Below are positions 46,355 to 54,305 of a DNA stretch of 64,000 nucleotides, piece after piece. Below the pieces are notes generated by a model, which saw only the letters and a program-made list of their open reading frames with translations, did no database searches and had not been told where the DNA came from. The stretch lies in the NCBI RefSeq assembly GCF_902506165.1, contig NZ_LR733817.1:4491624-4555623 (forward strand). The letters run 5' to 3'. Origin of the DNA: Bosea sp. 29B (GTDB lineage: Bacteria; Pseudomonadota; Alphaproteobacteria; Rhizobiales; Beijerinckiaceae). Position 1 is the stretch's first letter; each line of letters begins with the position of its first letter. The position numbers and the translations under genes were made by a program.

Positions 46355-47143
46355 TCAGCGCCCCTCGAACTGCGGCGGTCGCTTGGCCAGGAAGGCCTGC
46401 GTGCCCTCCTTGAAATCTGCCGTACGCGCGCCGGCGAGGAAAGCCTCGCGTTCGAGATCGAGCTGAGCGGAGAGGTCGTTGCCGAGCGAATGGCCGATGA
46501 GATGCTTGATCCGGGCATAGGCCGCCGTCGGCCCCTGCGCGAGCCGGCGTGCCAGCGCCATCGCTTCGCTGGCCAGCTCGGCGGCCGGCACGACCCGGTT
46601 CACCAGCCCGAGCGCCAGCGCCTCGGGCGCATGCACGGGCTCTGCCAGCATCGCCAATTCCAGCGCCTTGCGTGTCCCGACAAGGCGCGGCAGCCGATAG
46701 GTCGAGGAGCTGTCGGGGCTGATGCCGATCCGCGCGAAGGCCAGGTTGAACACGGCATCGTCGGCGGCGATGCAGAGATCGCAGGCCATGGACAGGCTGA
46801 AGCCTGCGCCGGCGGCCGCTCCCTGCACGACTGCGACGGTCGGCAGCTTCAGGGCGTCGAGCGCACGCAGCGCCTCGTGAACCGGGTCGATGATCGCCTC
46901 GATCGCAGCAGTCGGATCGCCTTCGAGGAAGCGAGCGACATCGCCGCCGGCACAGAAGGCCCGGCCCTCGCCGCGCAGCAGCAGAGCCCGTGCCGTGCCG
47001 TCCTGCGCGACGCGTGCGATCGCATCCCGAAGGCTGCGCGCCATCTGCGGGTCGATCGCGTTGAGCACGCGCGGACGATTGAGCGTGATGACGGCAACGG
47101 ACTGCTCGATCGTGAGCAGCACCGGGCTTCCGGCCTGGTCCAT
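46355..47143 (-). CDS. Enoyl-CoA hydratase/isomerase (PaaG-like crotonase)
   Basis: A 262-residue crotonase. The oxyanion-hole motifs are GRAFCAGGDVARF and GAAAGAGFSLSMACDL. The stretch FARIGISPDSSSTYRLPRLVG has Asp at the position where PaaG-type isomerases use Asp, and lacks the usual hydratase Glu pair. A PaaG-like isomerase or a hydratase is therefore possible. First gene of the operon that includes LivGHM, a binding protein, LivF, acyl-CoA ligase, thiolase and TetR, all for import and CoA-dependent degradation of one acid. Confidence 0.88.
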   Translation of the reverse strand: MDQAGSPVLLTIEQSVAVITLNRPRVLNAIDPQMARSLRDAIARVAQDGTARALLLRGEGRAFCAGGDVARFLEGDPTAAIEAIIDPVHEALRALDALKLPTVAVVQGAAAGAGFSLSMACDLCIAADDAVFNLAFARIGISPDSSSTYRLPRLVGTRKALELAMLAEPVHAPEALALGLVNRVVPAAELASEAMALARRLAQGPTAAYARIKHLIGHSLGNDLSAQLDLEREAFLAGARTADFKEGTQAFLAKRPPQFEGR

Positions 47144-47212
47144 GACGTTCCCCTTGAGTCCGCAGTCGTTTGCCGCCGCGGTATCTCTGTCGCTCTACTC
47201 GATATTCCTGAG

Positions 47213-47228
47213 CTTACTCGTGAGTAAG
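47213..47228. promoter_or_regulatory. Candidate TetR operator upstream of the acid-catabolism operon
   Basis: CTTACTCGTGAGTAAG is a perfect palindrome with a two-base centre, 70 bases upstream of the crotonase start. TTACTC...GAGTAA repeats are typical of TetR-type repressors of fatty- and aromatic-acid operons. The TetR gene at the operon end is the obvious candidate to bind it. Confidence 0.6.
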
Positions 47229-47431
47229 GCGAAAGCGGGCGGCGTGCGCTATGCGCAATTGCGCACGGCCGGGATTGTCGAAACGGAACGGCCTGATCGC
47301 ACCGGATGATTGCGAAGACCCGCAGAGTGAAAAAGGCCGATCATCGCCATGATGGTGTGAGCCCGGCGTGACCATCATTCCCCGGAAGCCTGCACTCCTC
47401 CTGCATCAAGGCGTCTCGATCCTGGCGTCCT

Positions 47432-48724
47432 TCACATTTTCTCACGCGCAGGACCCGCGGCAGCCGTCTGATCGAGCATCAGGCTGATCGCTGCGGTCCA
47501 GGAGAAGTGGCTGCCGCCCAGCCCTTCGCCGGAGGTCGGGTCGAAATATTCGGCGATGCCACCATCCCGCATCAGGGTCTGCGTCGCCAGGTGGATCCGG
47601 CTGGCGAGCGCCGCATGCTCGTAGCGCTCGAAACCCTCGGCGATCATGAAGTTCACCACCGCCCAGATCGGGCCGCGCCAGTACCGCTTTGGCTCGAAGC
47701 GGGGATCGAGCGGCGAGGTACTCGGCACCGGATAGGGCGCCTTCGCGAGCCAGCTTTCGAGCTCGGCAGAGAGCTCGGCGGCCTGCCCGGCCGAGGGGAT
47801 GCCGGCGAACAATGGCAGCAGGCCGGCCGAGGTCGAGGCGTCGACCGTGGTGCCCGTGCAGAGATCGCGCGCCTGGTAGATGCGCCTGCTCTCGCTCCAG
47901 AGCCGGGCGAAGGCCGCGGCCCGGCGCGCCATCCGCGCCTCGATCCGGCTGCGCTCTGCCGAGGTGCCGAACTGTTCGGCCAGCGCCAGCAGATCCTCTT
48001 CCGCCTTGTGCAGGATCGCATTCGTCGCGACGTCGACGAGCTTGAAGGGCGAGGCCTGCCACATCGCTGCGGGCTCCCAGCCGAGCCCGGCATAGAGGTC
48101 GACCAACGCGATGAAGCGGCGATAGTCCTCGTCGCGCGGGCGCATCTCGGCGCCGATATGGGAGGTGTCGCGGCGCCGGATCGGCGTCGTAGGGGTAATC
48201 GTCAGGCGCGCCATCGCCTCGTCCCATGCCGGGCTGTTGTCCATGCCCGATTCCCAGGGATGCAGGATGGCGACGAGGCCGGTCCCTTCCGGATCGCGGG
48301 CCTTCTCCCACCAGTCATGCGAGGCGAGCGCGCAGCGATAGAGCCGGGTGGCTCGTGCCTGCGCATCAGGGCCCCGCGCGATCTCGAAGACGCGACGCAG
48401 CGCCGTGGCGAAGACCGGCGGCTGCGTGATGCCCGAGGTCGGGATGGCATGGCGGGTGCGCCAGACGTCCGGCCCCGGGAAATAGTCGTCGCTCGGCGCA
48501 TGGAAGACGATATGTGGCACCATGCCGTCATCCCATTGGCCCTCGACCAGCCGCTCCAGCTCGCGCCAGGCGCGCTCCTTGTCGAAGGTTGCCCAGCCCA
48601 TCGCGACGAAGGCCGAATCCCAATTCCATTGGAACGGATAGAGCCGGTCGGTCGGAACCGTGTAGCCGCCGCGGTCATTGGCGCGCAGGATGGCGCGGGC
48701 CGCCTCGATGTCGATCGTCGTCAT
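47432..48724 (-). CDS. GH63-type glycoside hydrolase (mannosyl-/glucosylglycerate hydrolase-like)
   Basis: A 430-residue (alpha/alpha)6-barrel hydrolase. YPFQWNWDSAFVAMGW near the N-terminus, GMVPHIVFH, HPWESGMDNSPAWDEAM and YWRGPIWAVVNFMIAEGF are signatures shared with GH63 and mannosylglycerate hydrolases. It has no signal peptide, so it is cytoplasmic. Last gene of the LacI-controlled ABC sugar operon, 11 bases after the ATPase stop. The imported sugar or compatible solute (for example glucosylglycerate) is probably cleaved here. The identity of the substrate is an inference. Confidence 0.8.
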   Translation of the reverse strand: MTTIDIEAARAILRANDRGGYTVPTDRLYPFQWNWDSAFVAMGWATFDKERAWRELERLVEGQWDDGMVPHIVFHAPSDDYFPGPDVWRTRHAIPTSGITQPPVFATALRRVFEIARGPDAQARATRLYRCALASHDWWEKARDPEGTGLVAILHPWESGMDNSPAWDEAMARLTITPTTPIRRRDTSHIGAEMRPRDEDYRRFIALVDLYAGLGWEPAAMWQASPFKLVDVATNAILHKAEEDLLALAEQFGTSAERSRIEARMARRAAAFARLWSESRRIYQARDLCTGTTVDASTSAGLLPLFAGIPSAGQAAELSAELESWLAKAPYPVPSTSPLDPRFEPKRYWRGPIWAVVNFMIAEGFERYEHAALASRIHLATQTLMRDGGIAEYFDPTSGEGLGGSHFSWTAAISLMLDQTAAAGPAREKM

Positions 48725-48735
48725 GTCCTAGTCCA

Positions 48736-49785
48736 TCATTGCGTCGGAAGCGCCCGGCCGGAGGCCGGGTCCATCCAGACCAGTCGTTTCGGGTCGGGCT
48801 TGAGGCCGATCCGCGTTCCAGGTTTGTGGCCGCTGCCGGCGGGGGCGGCGACGCGCAGCAACGTCGTGCCGCTGCGGCCGGTGACGAGGTCGTGCGCGCC
48901 GAGGGGTTCGACCACCGCGATGTCGAAGGGCAGGCCCTCGCCTGCGGCGACCGGCATCAGGTCCTCGGCCCGGACGCCCATCAGCAGCTCGCCGGAGGTC
49001 TTCGGCGCCGGCAGGTTCGCGCCCGCCAGCTCCAGCCGTGAATTCTCGACGGAGACCGGCAGGAAGTTCATCGGCGGGCTGCCGACGAAGCCGCCGACGA
49101 AGGTTGTCGCCGGATGTTCATAGACCTCGGTCGGCCGGTCGATCTGCTCGATCCGCCCGCCATGCATCACGGCGATCCGGTCGGCGAGGCCCATCGCCTC
49201 GGTCTGGTCGTGGGTGACGTAGATTGTCGTGGTCCTGGCCTCGCGCAGCACCGCCTTGAGCTCGGCGCGCATTTCGAGCCGCAGCAGCGCGTCGAGATTG
49301 GAGAGCGGCTCGTCCATCAGCAGCACCGGCGGCTCGACCGCGAGCGCGCGGGCGACGGCGACGCGCTGGCGCTGCCCGCCCGAGAGCTTGGCCGGATAGC
49401 GATCGAGATAGGGCGTGATGTGAAGCAGCTCGGCCGCCTTGCCGACCTGCGCCTTGACACGCACTTCGTCGGCGCCCTGCATGCGCAGCCCAAAGCCGAC
49501 ATTCTCGTAGACGCTCATATGGGGAAACACGGCGTAGTTCTGGAACACCATGGCGAGCCCGCGCCGGCGTGTCGGCACCTCCGTCAAGTCACGCCCGCCG
49601 ATGACGATGCGCCCGCTCGTCGCGCTCTCCAGCCCGGCGATGATCCGCAGCAGCGTGGTCTTGCCGCAGCCGGACGGGCCGAGCAGGGCGACGAACTCGC
49701 CGTCAGCGACGGAAAGATCGATCTGCTCCAGCGCCCGCGTCGCGCCGAACGATTTGGCGATACCGTCGATGGTGATCTCGGCCAT
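48736..49785 (-). CDS. Carbohydrate ABC transporter ATPase (UgpC/MalK type)
   Basis: A 349-residue ATPase. Walker A is LLGPSGCGKTTLLRIIAGLE, the signature is LSGGQRQRVAVARALA and Walker B is VLLMDEPLSNLDALLR, with HDQTEAMGLADRIAVM. A C-terminal OB-fold (TOBE) domain is visible in LLMGVRAEDLMPV and PLGAHDLVTGRSG. The TOBE domain and length are typical of sugar transporters. It follows the permease genes. Confidence 0.93.
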   Translation of the reverse strand: MAEITIDGIAKSFGATRALEQIDLSVADGEFVALLGPSGCGKTTLLRIIAGLESATSGRIVIGGRDLTEVPTRRRGLAMVFQNYAVFPHMSVYENVGFGLRMQGADEVRVKAQVGKAAELLHITPYLDRYPAKLSGGQRQRVAVARALAVEPPVLLMDEPLSNLDALLRLEMRAELKAVLREARTTTIYVTHDQTEAMGLADRIAVMHGGRIEQIDRPTEVYEHPATTFVGGFVGSPPMNFLPVSVENSRLELAGANLPAPKTSGELLMGVRAEDLMPVAAGEGLPFDIAVVEPLGAHDLVTGRSGTTLLRVAAPAGSGHKPGTRIGLKPDPKRLVWMDPASGRALPTQ

Positions 49786-49795
49786 GTCGTTCCCG

Positions 49796-50602
49796 TCAGC
49801 GGTTGGCGATGCCCCACATCGCGAACAGGTATTTCCGGACCGCGAAGATGAAAGCAAGCGAGGGCAGGATCAGCAGGAAACCGCCGGCGAAGCGGAAATG
49901 CAGCGGCGATTCCGCCAGCACCGTCAGCAGGTAGGCGGTGAGGGTGCGGTTCTTCACCGAGAGCACCGAGGCGGCGAAGACCTCGTTCCAGGAGATGACG
50001 AAGGCGAAGATCGCCGCTGCCGCTATGCCGGGCAGCGCCAATGGCAGCACCACCTTGCGGAAGGCCTGCCAGCGGCTGCAGCCGAAGACCCAGGCCGCCT
50101 CTTCCAGCTCGCGCGGGATCGCCTGGAACAGGCTCGCCGAGACCAGCGCCGCGAAGGGCAAAGCCAGTGCCGTATGCACGAGGCCGACGCCGAAGGCGGT
50201 GTCGTAGAGCCCGATGCGGATGAAGGCGACCGTCAGCGGCAGCGCCAGAATGGCGAGCGGGAAGGCGCGCGTGAGCAGGATCAGCAGGCGATAGGCGTTC
50301 TGGCCGCAGAAGGAGAAGCGCGCCAGCGCATAGCCGGCCGGAGCGCCGAGGCCGATCGAGAGCGCCATGCAGGTCAGAGCCGCGATGATGCTGTTGACCA
50401 TCGCCGGCCAGACGCCCTCGACCGCGAGGAAGGTCTGCAGGGCGGCGAACGAGGCATCGCCCGGCCACAGCGATTTTGGCCAGCGGAAGACGCCAGTGCG
50501 ACCGCCGAAGGCGCCGAGCGCGATCAGCCAGATCGGCACCAGCACCCAGGCGCAGAGCGCGGCGACGCCGGTCCAGAAGACCGTGCGCTTCAGCCCGCTC
50601 AT
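49796..50602 (-). CDS. Carbohydrate ABC transporter permease (MalG type)
   Basis: A 268-residue permease of six helices with RAFPLAILALPLTVAFIRIGLYDT and the EAA loop FQAIPRELEEAAWVFGCSRWQAFRKVVLPLALPGI. ISWNEVFAASVL is the standard MalG signature. The ATG at 50602 overlaps the stop of the MalF-type gene by four bases (ATGA). Confidence 0.92.
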   Translation of the reverse strand: MSGLKRTVFWTGVAALCAWVLVPIWLIALGAFGGRTGVFRWPKSLWPGDASFAALQTFLAVEGVWPAMVNSIIAALTCMALSIGLGAPAGYALARFSFCGQNAYRLLILLTRAFPLAILALPLTVAFIRIGLYDTAFGVGLVHTALALPFAALVSASLFQAIPRELEEAAWVFGCSRWQAFRKVVLPLALPGIAAAAIFAFVISWNEVFAASVLSVKNRTLTAYLLTVLAESPLHFRFAGGFLLILPSLAFIFAVRKYLFAMWGIANR

Positions 50603-51453
50603 GGCTGCTGCTCCGCCGGCACGCGCAAGACACGCAGATAGATTGCGGTCGCGGCGAGCGAGATCACCACGATCAGCATCGCATAAGCGGCGGCAACGCC
50701 AGTGTTCTGATTGGCGTTCTGCCAGGTGTAGGCCTCGCCGACGAGCACCGGGAAATTGGTGCCGCCGATGGCGTAGACCACCGCGAAGACCTCGAAGGCG
50801 AGCACGGTGCGCAGGATCAGCGCGGTCTGGATGCTGGGCTTGAGCAGCGGCAGCGTGATGCGGCGGAAGATCGTCCACGGCCTGGCGCCGAAGACCTCGG
50901 CCGCCTCGCGATATTCTTTCGGGATAAGCTGCAGGCCGGCGACCAGGATGACCAGCACGATCGCGGTGGCGCGCCAGATCTCGGCCAGGACGACGCCGAG
51001 GAAGAGCGTGCCTGGCGTCTCATAGGTCAGCCAGGCGGTCGGTCCGTCGATCAGTCCGAGACCATAGAGCGCGCTGTTGAGATAGCCGCGATCCTGCAGG
51101 ATCGCGAGCCAGACCAGGCCGGCGGCGAGGTCGGAGACGCCGAGCGGGATCGTCCAGACCCAGAGGACGAGATCGCGCCCGCGGCCGATCTTCTCGATCA
51201 TCACGCTTAGGCCGAGGGCGAGCGCGAGCTGGATCGGCACGACCACAAGGACGAGGAGGAAGGTGTTGCGCAGGGCCGGACCGAAGTTCAGGTCGGAGAC
51301 CATGCGCCGGTAGTTTCCGAGCGAGGCCACTCCGCCTTCGCTGAAGGACAGCGCGATCGTCTGCACCAAAGGCAGCAGGAAGATCGCCGCCAGGAAGACC
51401 AGGGACGGCGCCAGCAGCAGATAAGGGAGGGCTCGCGACTGCGCTCGCTTCAT
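50599..51453 (-). CDS. Carbohydrate ABC transporter permease (MalF type)
   Basis: A 284-residue permease: PYLLLAPSLVFLAAIFLLPLVQTIALSF at the N-terminus and the EAA loop IPKEYREAAEVFGARPWTIFRRITLPLLKPSI. AYTWQNANQNTGVAAAYAMLIVVISLAATAIYL ends the chain. It forms the channel with the MalG-type partner whose start it overlaps. Confidence 0.92.
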   Translation of the reverse strand: MKRAQSRALPYLLLAPSLVFLAAIFLLPLVQTIALSFSEGGVASLGNYRRMVSDLNFGPALRNTFLLVLVVVPIQLALALGLSVMIEKIGRGRDLVLWVWTIPLGVSDLAAGLVWLAILQDRGYLNSALYGLGLIDGPTAWLTYETPGTLFLGVVLAEIWRATAIVLVILVAGLQLIPKEYREAAEVFGARPWTIFRRITLPLLKPSIQTALILRTVLAFEVFAVVYAIGGTNFPVLVGEAYTWQNANQNTGVAAAYAMLIVVISLAATAIYLRVLRVPAEQQP

Positions 51454-51528
51454 GGCGGTCCCGGCGGCGGGTGGTGGAATGGGAAAAGCGGGCGGCCCGA
51501 AGGCCGCCCAGTGGGAGGAGGCGTTGGG

Positions 51529-52806
51529 TCAGTTGACCGGGCAGGCGCCTTCGCTCGGCTTGTCGGGCGCCCAGCACGGTGCCTTCGTCGTCTCCATCAG
51601 GCCCTTGAGCACGACAGCCTGCGCATCGAGCACCGTGCGCGGGTTCTCGCCGCGCAGCACGATGCGCTGGAAGCTGTCGGAGAAGACCTTGTTGAACTCG
51701 CCACCCTTGTCGCCGAGCCCGATCGGCAGCAGCGCCGGCAGCGCGTCCTTCGCCCCTTGCGTCTTGGCGACGCCCTCGGCGATCAGCTTGATGCCCGGCG
51801 AGAGATCGGCGGGCAGATCGGCCTTCACCACTGGGAAGAAGCCGACCTCGGCCGCGGTCTTCACCTGCACCTCCGGCTTGGTCAGATGCTCGATCACCGC
51901 GGCGGCGCCGGCGCGATCGGGCGCGCCCTTCGGGATGGCGAGGCCGGCGACGACCGGCATGTAGCCGCGCCCCTTCGGGCCAGCCGGCGCCGGGAAGCTC
52001 ACATATTTGTCGGGCTCCTGCACGAGCGCGTCCTTCAAGCGCGCGACGTGGTCGAACGCGACCCAGACCTCGCCGGCCATCAGCGGCTCCTGCATGAAGT
52101 CGTAGCTGGTCGAGTTCGGATTGACGTATTGCCAGAGGCTCTTGAACTTGCCCCACATCGCTTCGGCCTCGGCCGAGCGGAACGGCGTCACCACCCCGCC
52201 GGTGAAGGAGGGGTAGAGATAGCCCTGATAGAAGCGCGGCATCAGCCCTTTCGGTCCGGCCGGGAAACCGATCAGGCGCTTGCCGGTCTTCTCGGTCAGC
52301 GCCTTGCCCCAGGCTTCGAGCTGGTCATAGGTCAGCGCGTTGACGTCGGCCCCGGCCGGCAGCGAGGCGAGCGCCTCCTTGCGCGCGACCATGATGTAGG
52401 TCGCCTGCATCCACGGAATATAGATCTGCTTGCCGGTGCCGAGCTTGCCCAGCTCCATCAGCCCCTGCGGGATGCCGCGATCGGCGAGTTTGGCGGCGAG
52501 GTCGTCGATCGGCTCGATATCGCCTGAGGTTACGAGCGGCTGCAATTCGCCGTGCAGCGCTCCGGCGAGGCTGATCGTGCGCTTGCCGGCCTTGCCCTCG
52601 GCCTTCATGCGCACGTCGAATTGCGGCGGCTCCTCGACCAGATAGGAGACCTTGCCCGGCACACCCTTGAGTAGCACCTGGCGGACCTTTTGCGCTTCCT
52701 CGACCGGTCGCAATTGCGTCGACAGGAAATTGACGTCCTGTGCGGCGGCGAGGCTCGCCGTAAGCACGAGCGCGATCGCGCCCGCGCTCGCAAGAATGGC
52801 TTTCAT
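51529..52806 (-). CDS. Carbohydrate ABC transporter substrate-binding protein (SBP_bac_1)
   Basis: A 425-residue exported binding protein. The signal peptide (ILASAGAIALVLTASLAAA) leads to QDVNFLSTQLRPVEEAQKVRQVLLKG. Internal features such as AWGKALTEKTGKRLIGFPAGPKGLMPRFYQGYLYP and GRGYMPVVAGLAIPKGAPDRAGAAAVIEHLTKPE fit sugar-binding proteins. GGAGGG precedes the ATG at 52806. It is 62 bases from the LacI gene and probably in the same transcript. Confidence 0.88.
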   Translation of the reverse strand: MKAILASAGAIALVLTASLAAAQDVNFLSTQLRPVEEAQKVRQVLLKGVPGKVSYLVEEPPQFDVRMKAEGKAGKRTISLAGALHGELQPLVTSGDIEPIDDLAAKLADRGIPQGLMELGKLGTGKQIYIPWMQATYIMVARKEALASLPAGADVNALTYDQLEAWGKALTEKTGKRLIGFPAGPKGLMPRFYQGYLYPSFTGGVVTPFRSAEAEAMWGKFKSLWQYVNPNSTSYDFMQEPLMAGEVWVAFDHVARLKDALVQEPDKYVSFPAPAGPKGRGYMPVVAGLAIPKGAPDRAGAAAVIEHLTKPEVQVKTAAEVGFFPVVKADLPADLSPGIKLIAEGVAKTQGAKDALPALLPIGLGDKGGEFNKVFSDSFQRIVLRGENPRTVLDAQAVVLKGLMETTKAPCWAPDKPSEGACPVN

Positions 52807-52871
52807 CACACCCTCCCTCTGTGCTTGTTTTCGTGCGGCCTTGCCGGCCGCTTCAGTCCGGCTTTGGAATC

Positions 52872-53885
52872 TCAGGCTTCACTGCTCGAGCCTCGCGGTA
52901 TCTGCCGCAGATCAAGTACGGCCGAGAGCTCGCGCGGGTCTCTCCCGCCCATGCGGGCAAGAACCATCGCGGCAAGCCGCGCGCCGACCTCGGCCGGCGG
53001 CAGTTCCAAGGTCGTGAGCCCGGGCCGCGCATAGGAAGCAGCGGGAATGTTGTCATGGCCGGTGACCGCGATATCCGGGCCGATGGCGAGGCCGGCCTCG
53101 ACCACGGCCTGCATCGCTCCGAGCGCCATCCGGTCGGTGGCACAGACGAGAGCCGTTGGCGGCTGGCTTCCGGCCAGCAGTTCGGTGGCGAGGCGGTGCC
53201 CGTCCGCTTCGGTCGGCTCGCCTTCGATGAAGAGCCGCTGCACGTCCTCCTCGAAGCCGGCTTCGATCATCGCCTGCCGCCAGCCGGCGGCGCGCAGCGT
53301 CGCGAAGGTGAGGTAGGACGGCGCCGACAGATGCGCGATCCGGCGATGCCCCAGGCCGATCAGGCGCGTCGTCAGCGTCCTGAAGCCGGTCTGCCCATCG
53401 CCGTCGACGAAGGCGTAAGGCCGCTTGGCCTCGGTCCGGCCATGACAGATGAAGGGAACGCCCTTCGCCTCGAGATAGGCGACGCGCTCGTCCTTGCGGC
53501 GGGTGCGGGCGAGGATGAAAGCGTCGGCGCGGCCACTCTCCACCAGCCGTCGATAGGTCGCCATCTCCTCGAGACCGGGACGGGCCGCGAGCAGGATGAG
53601 GTCGTGGTGCTCGGCCGCGAGCTTCTCCCCGATCGCCGCCAACAATTCCGCGAAGACCGGTTCGTGAAAGTGCCCGGGCTGTGCCGGCATGACGAAGGCG
53701 ACCGTCTCGCCGGTGCCCTTGCGCAGGCGGCGGGCGGCACTGTGCGGACGATAATTGGCTTCGCGCGCTGCATGCCGGACGCGCTCGCGCGTCGACTCGG
53801 CAACGTCCGGATAGTCGTCGAGAGCCCGCGACACCGTGGTGATCGAGAGCCCCAGATTCCGAGCGAGGTCCTTCAGAGAGCTCAA
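52872..53885 (-). CDS. LacI-family regulator of the GH63 sugar operon
   Basis: A 337-residue repressor with the LacI helix-turn-helix SLKDLARNLGLSITTVSRALDDYPDVAESTRERV (residues 3-36) and the hinge YRPHSAARRLRKG. The periplasmic-binding-fold core has GETVAFVMPAQPGHFHEPVF, FVDGDGQTGFRTLTTRLIGLGHRRIAHLSAP and VTGHDNIPAASYARPGLTT. The start is TTG at 53885, supported by GGAGG seven bases upstream and the exact family N-terminus. First gene of the operon; it probably autoregulates through the palindrome at 53894-53909. Confidence 0.92.
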   Translation of the reverse strand: MSSLKDLARNLGLSITTVSRALDDYPDVAESTRERVRHAAREANYRPHSAARRLRKGTGETVAFVMPAQPGHFHEPVFAELLAAIGEKLAAEHHDLILLAARPGLEEMATYRRLVESGRADAFILARTRRKDERVAYLEAKGVPFICHGRTEAKRPYAFVDGDGQTGFRTLTTRLIGLGHRRIAHLSAPSYLTFATLRAAGWRQAMIEAGFEEDVQRLFIEGEPTEADGHRLATELLAGSQPPTALVCATDRMALGAMQAVVEAGLAIGPDIAVTGHDNIPAASYARPGLTTLELPPAEVGARLAAMVLARMGGRDPRELSAVLDLRQIPRGSSSEA

Positions 53886-53893
53886 AACGGGCC

Positions 53894-53909
53894 TCCAAAA
53901 CGTTTTGGA
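53894..53909. promoter_or_regulatory. LacI-type operator, TCCAAAACGTTTTGGA
   Basis: A perfect 16-bp palindrome with the central CG typical of LacI-family operators. It begins 8 bases upstream of the LacI start codon and overlaps its ribosome-binding site (GGAGG, minus strand 53892-53896). Binding would block expression of the LacI-ABC-GH63 operon. Confidence 0.75.
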
Positions 53910-53984
53910 AGATTACCGTCTCGATAGCTCAAGTCAACCGGCCGGTGTTGACCGGAGGCCCTGGTCTTCGTCCTGGACGGCCAG

Positions 53985-54305
53985 GTGACCGCCCGGGCGC
54001 GGCACGCCTTCGCGCAGATGACCGAGATTTCGCAGAGCTGGGCGCGCCATGCGGTGGTGCCGGGCTCGGTCGCACAGCTGTCGACCAGCTATCTCCTCCC
54101 TGCCGCGCCGACCGGAGGCATTATGACGGCAATGGGCTGGATCGGGACCGGTGCGCTCGCCACTTTCCTCGCCGTCACCTATAAGCTCGGTGGCGTCTTC
54201 TCCTCGCTGCAAGGCATCGGCCAGACACTCGCGACAACGCTGCGCCAACTCCGGACATTGGCGATCAGCCAGAACCAGGCATTCCCGGATAGCCGCCGCC
54301 TCTGA
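53985..54305 (+). CDS. Hypothetical protein with one membrane helix, possibly truncated
   Basis: A 106-residue frame from a GTG. The sequence around it (LVFVLDGQVTARARHAFAQM before and after the GTG) looks like a real protein whose 5' end may be missing; in frame there is a stop at 53949. MGWIGTGALATFLAVTYKLGG is a likely membrane helix. No family was recognised. It converges on the family-5 binding protein gene, directly abutting its stop. Confidence 0.3.
   Translation: MTARARHAFAQMTEISQSWARHAVVPGSVAQLSTSYLLPAAPTGGIMTAMGWIGTGALATFLAVTYKLGGVFSSLQGIGQTLATTLRQLRTLAISQNQAFPDSRRL

Noticed and set aside
47507..49123. 538-codon plus-strand ORF.
   Set aside because: Antisense to the GH63 hydrolase and the ABC ATPase; no protein signature.
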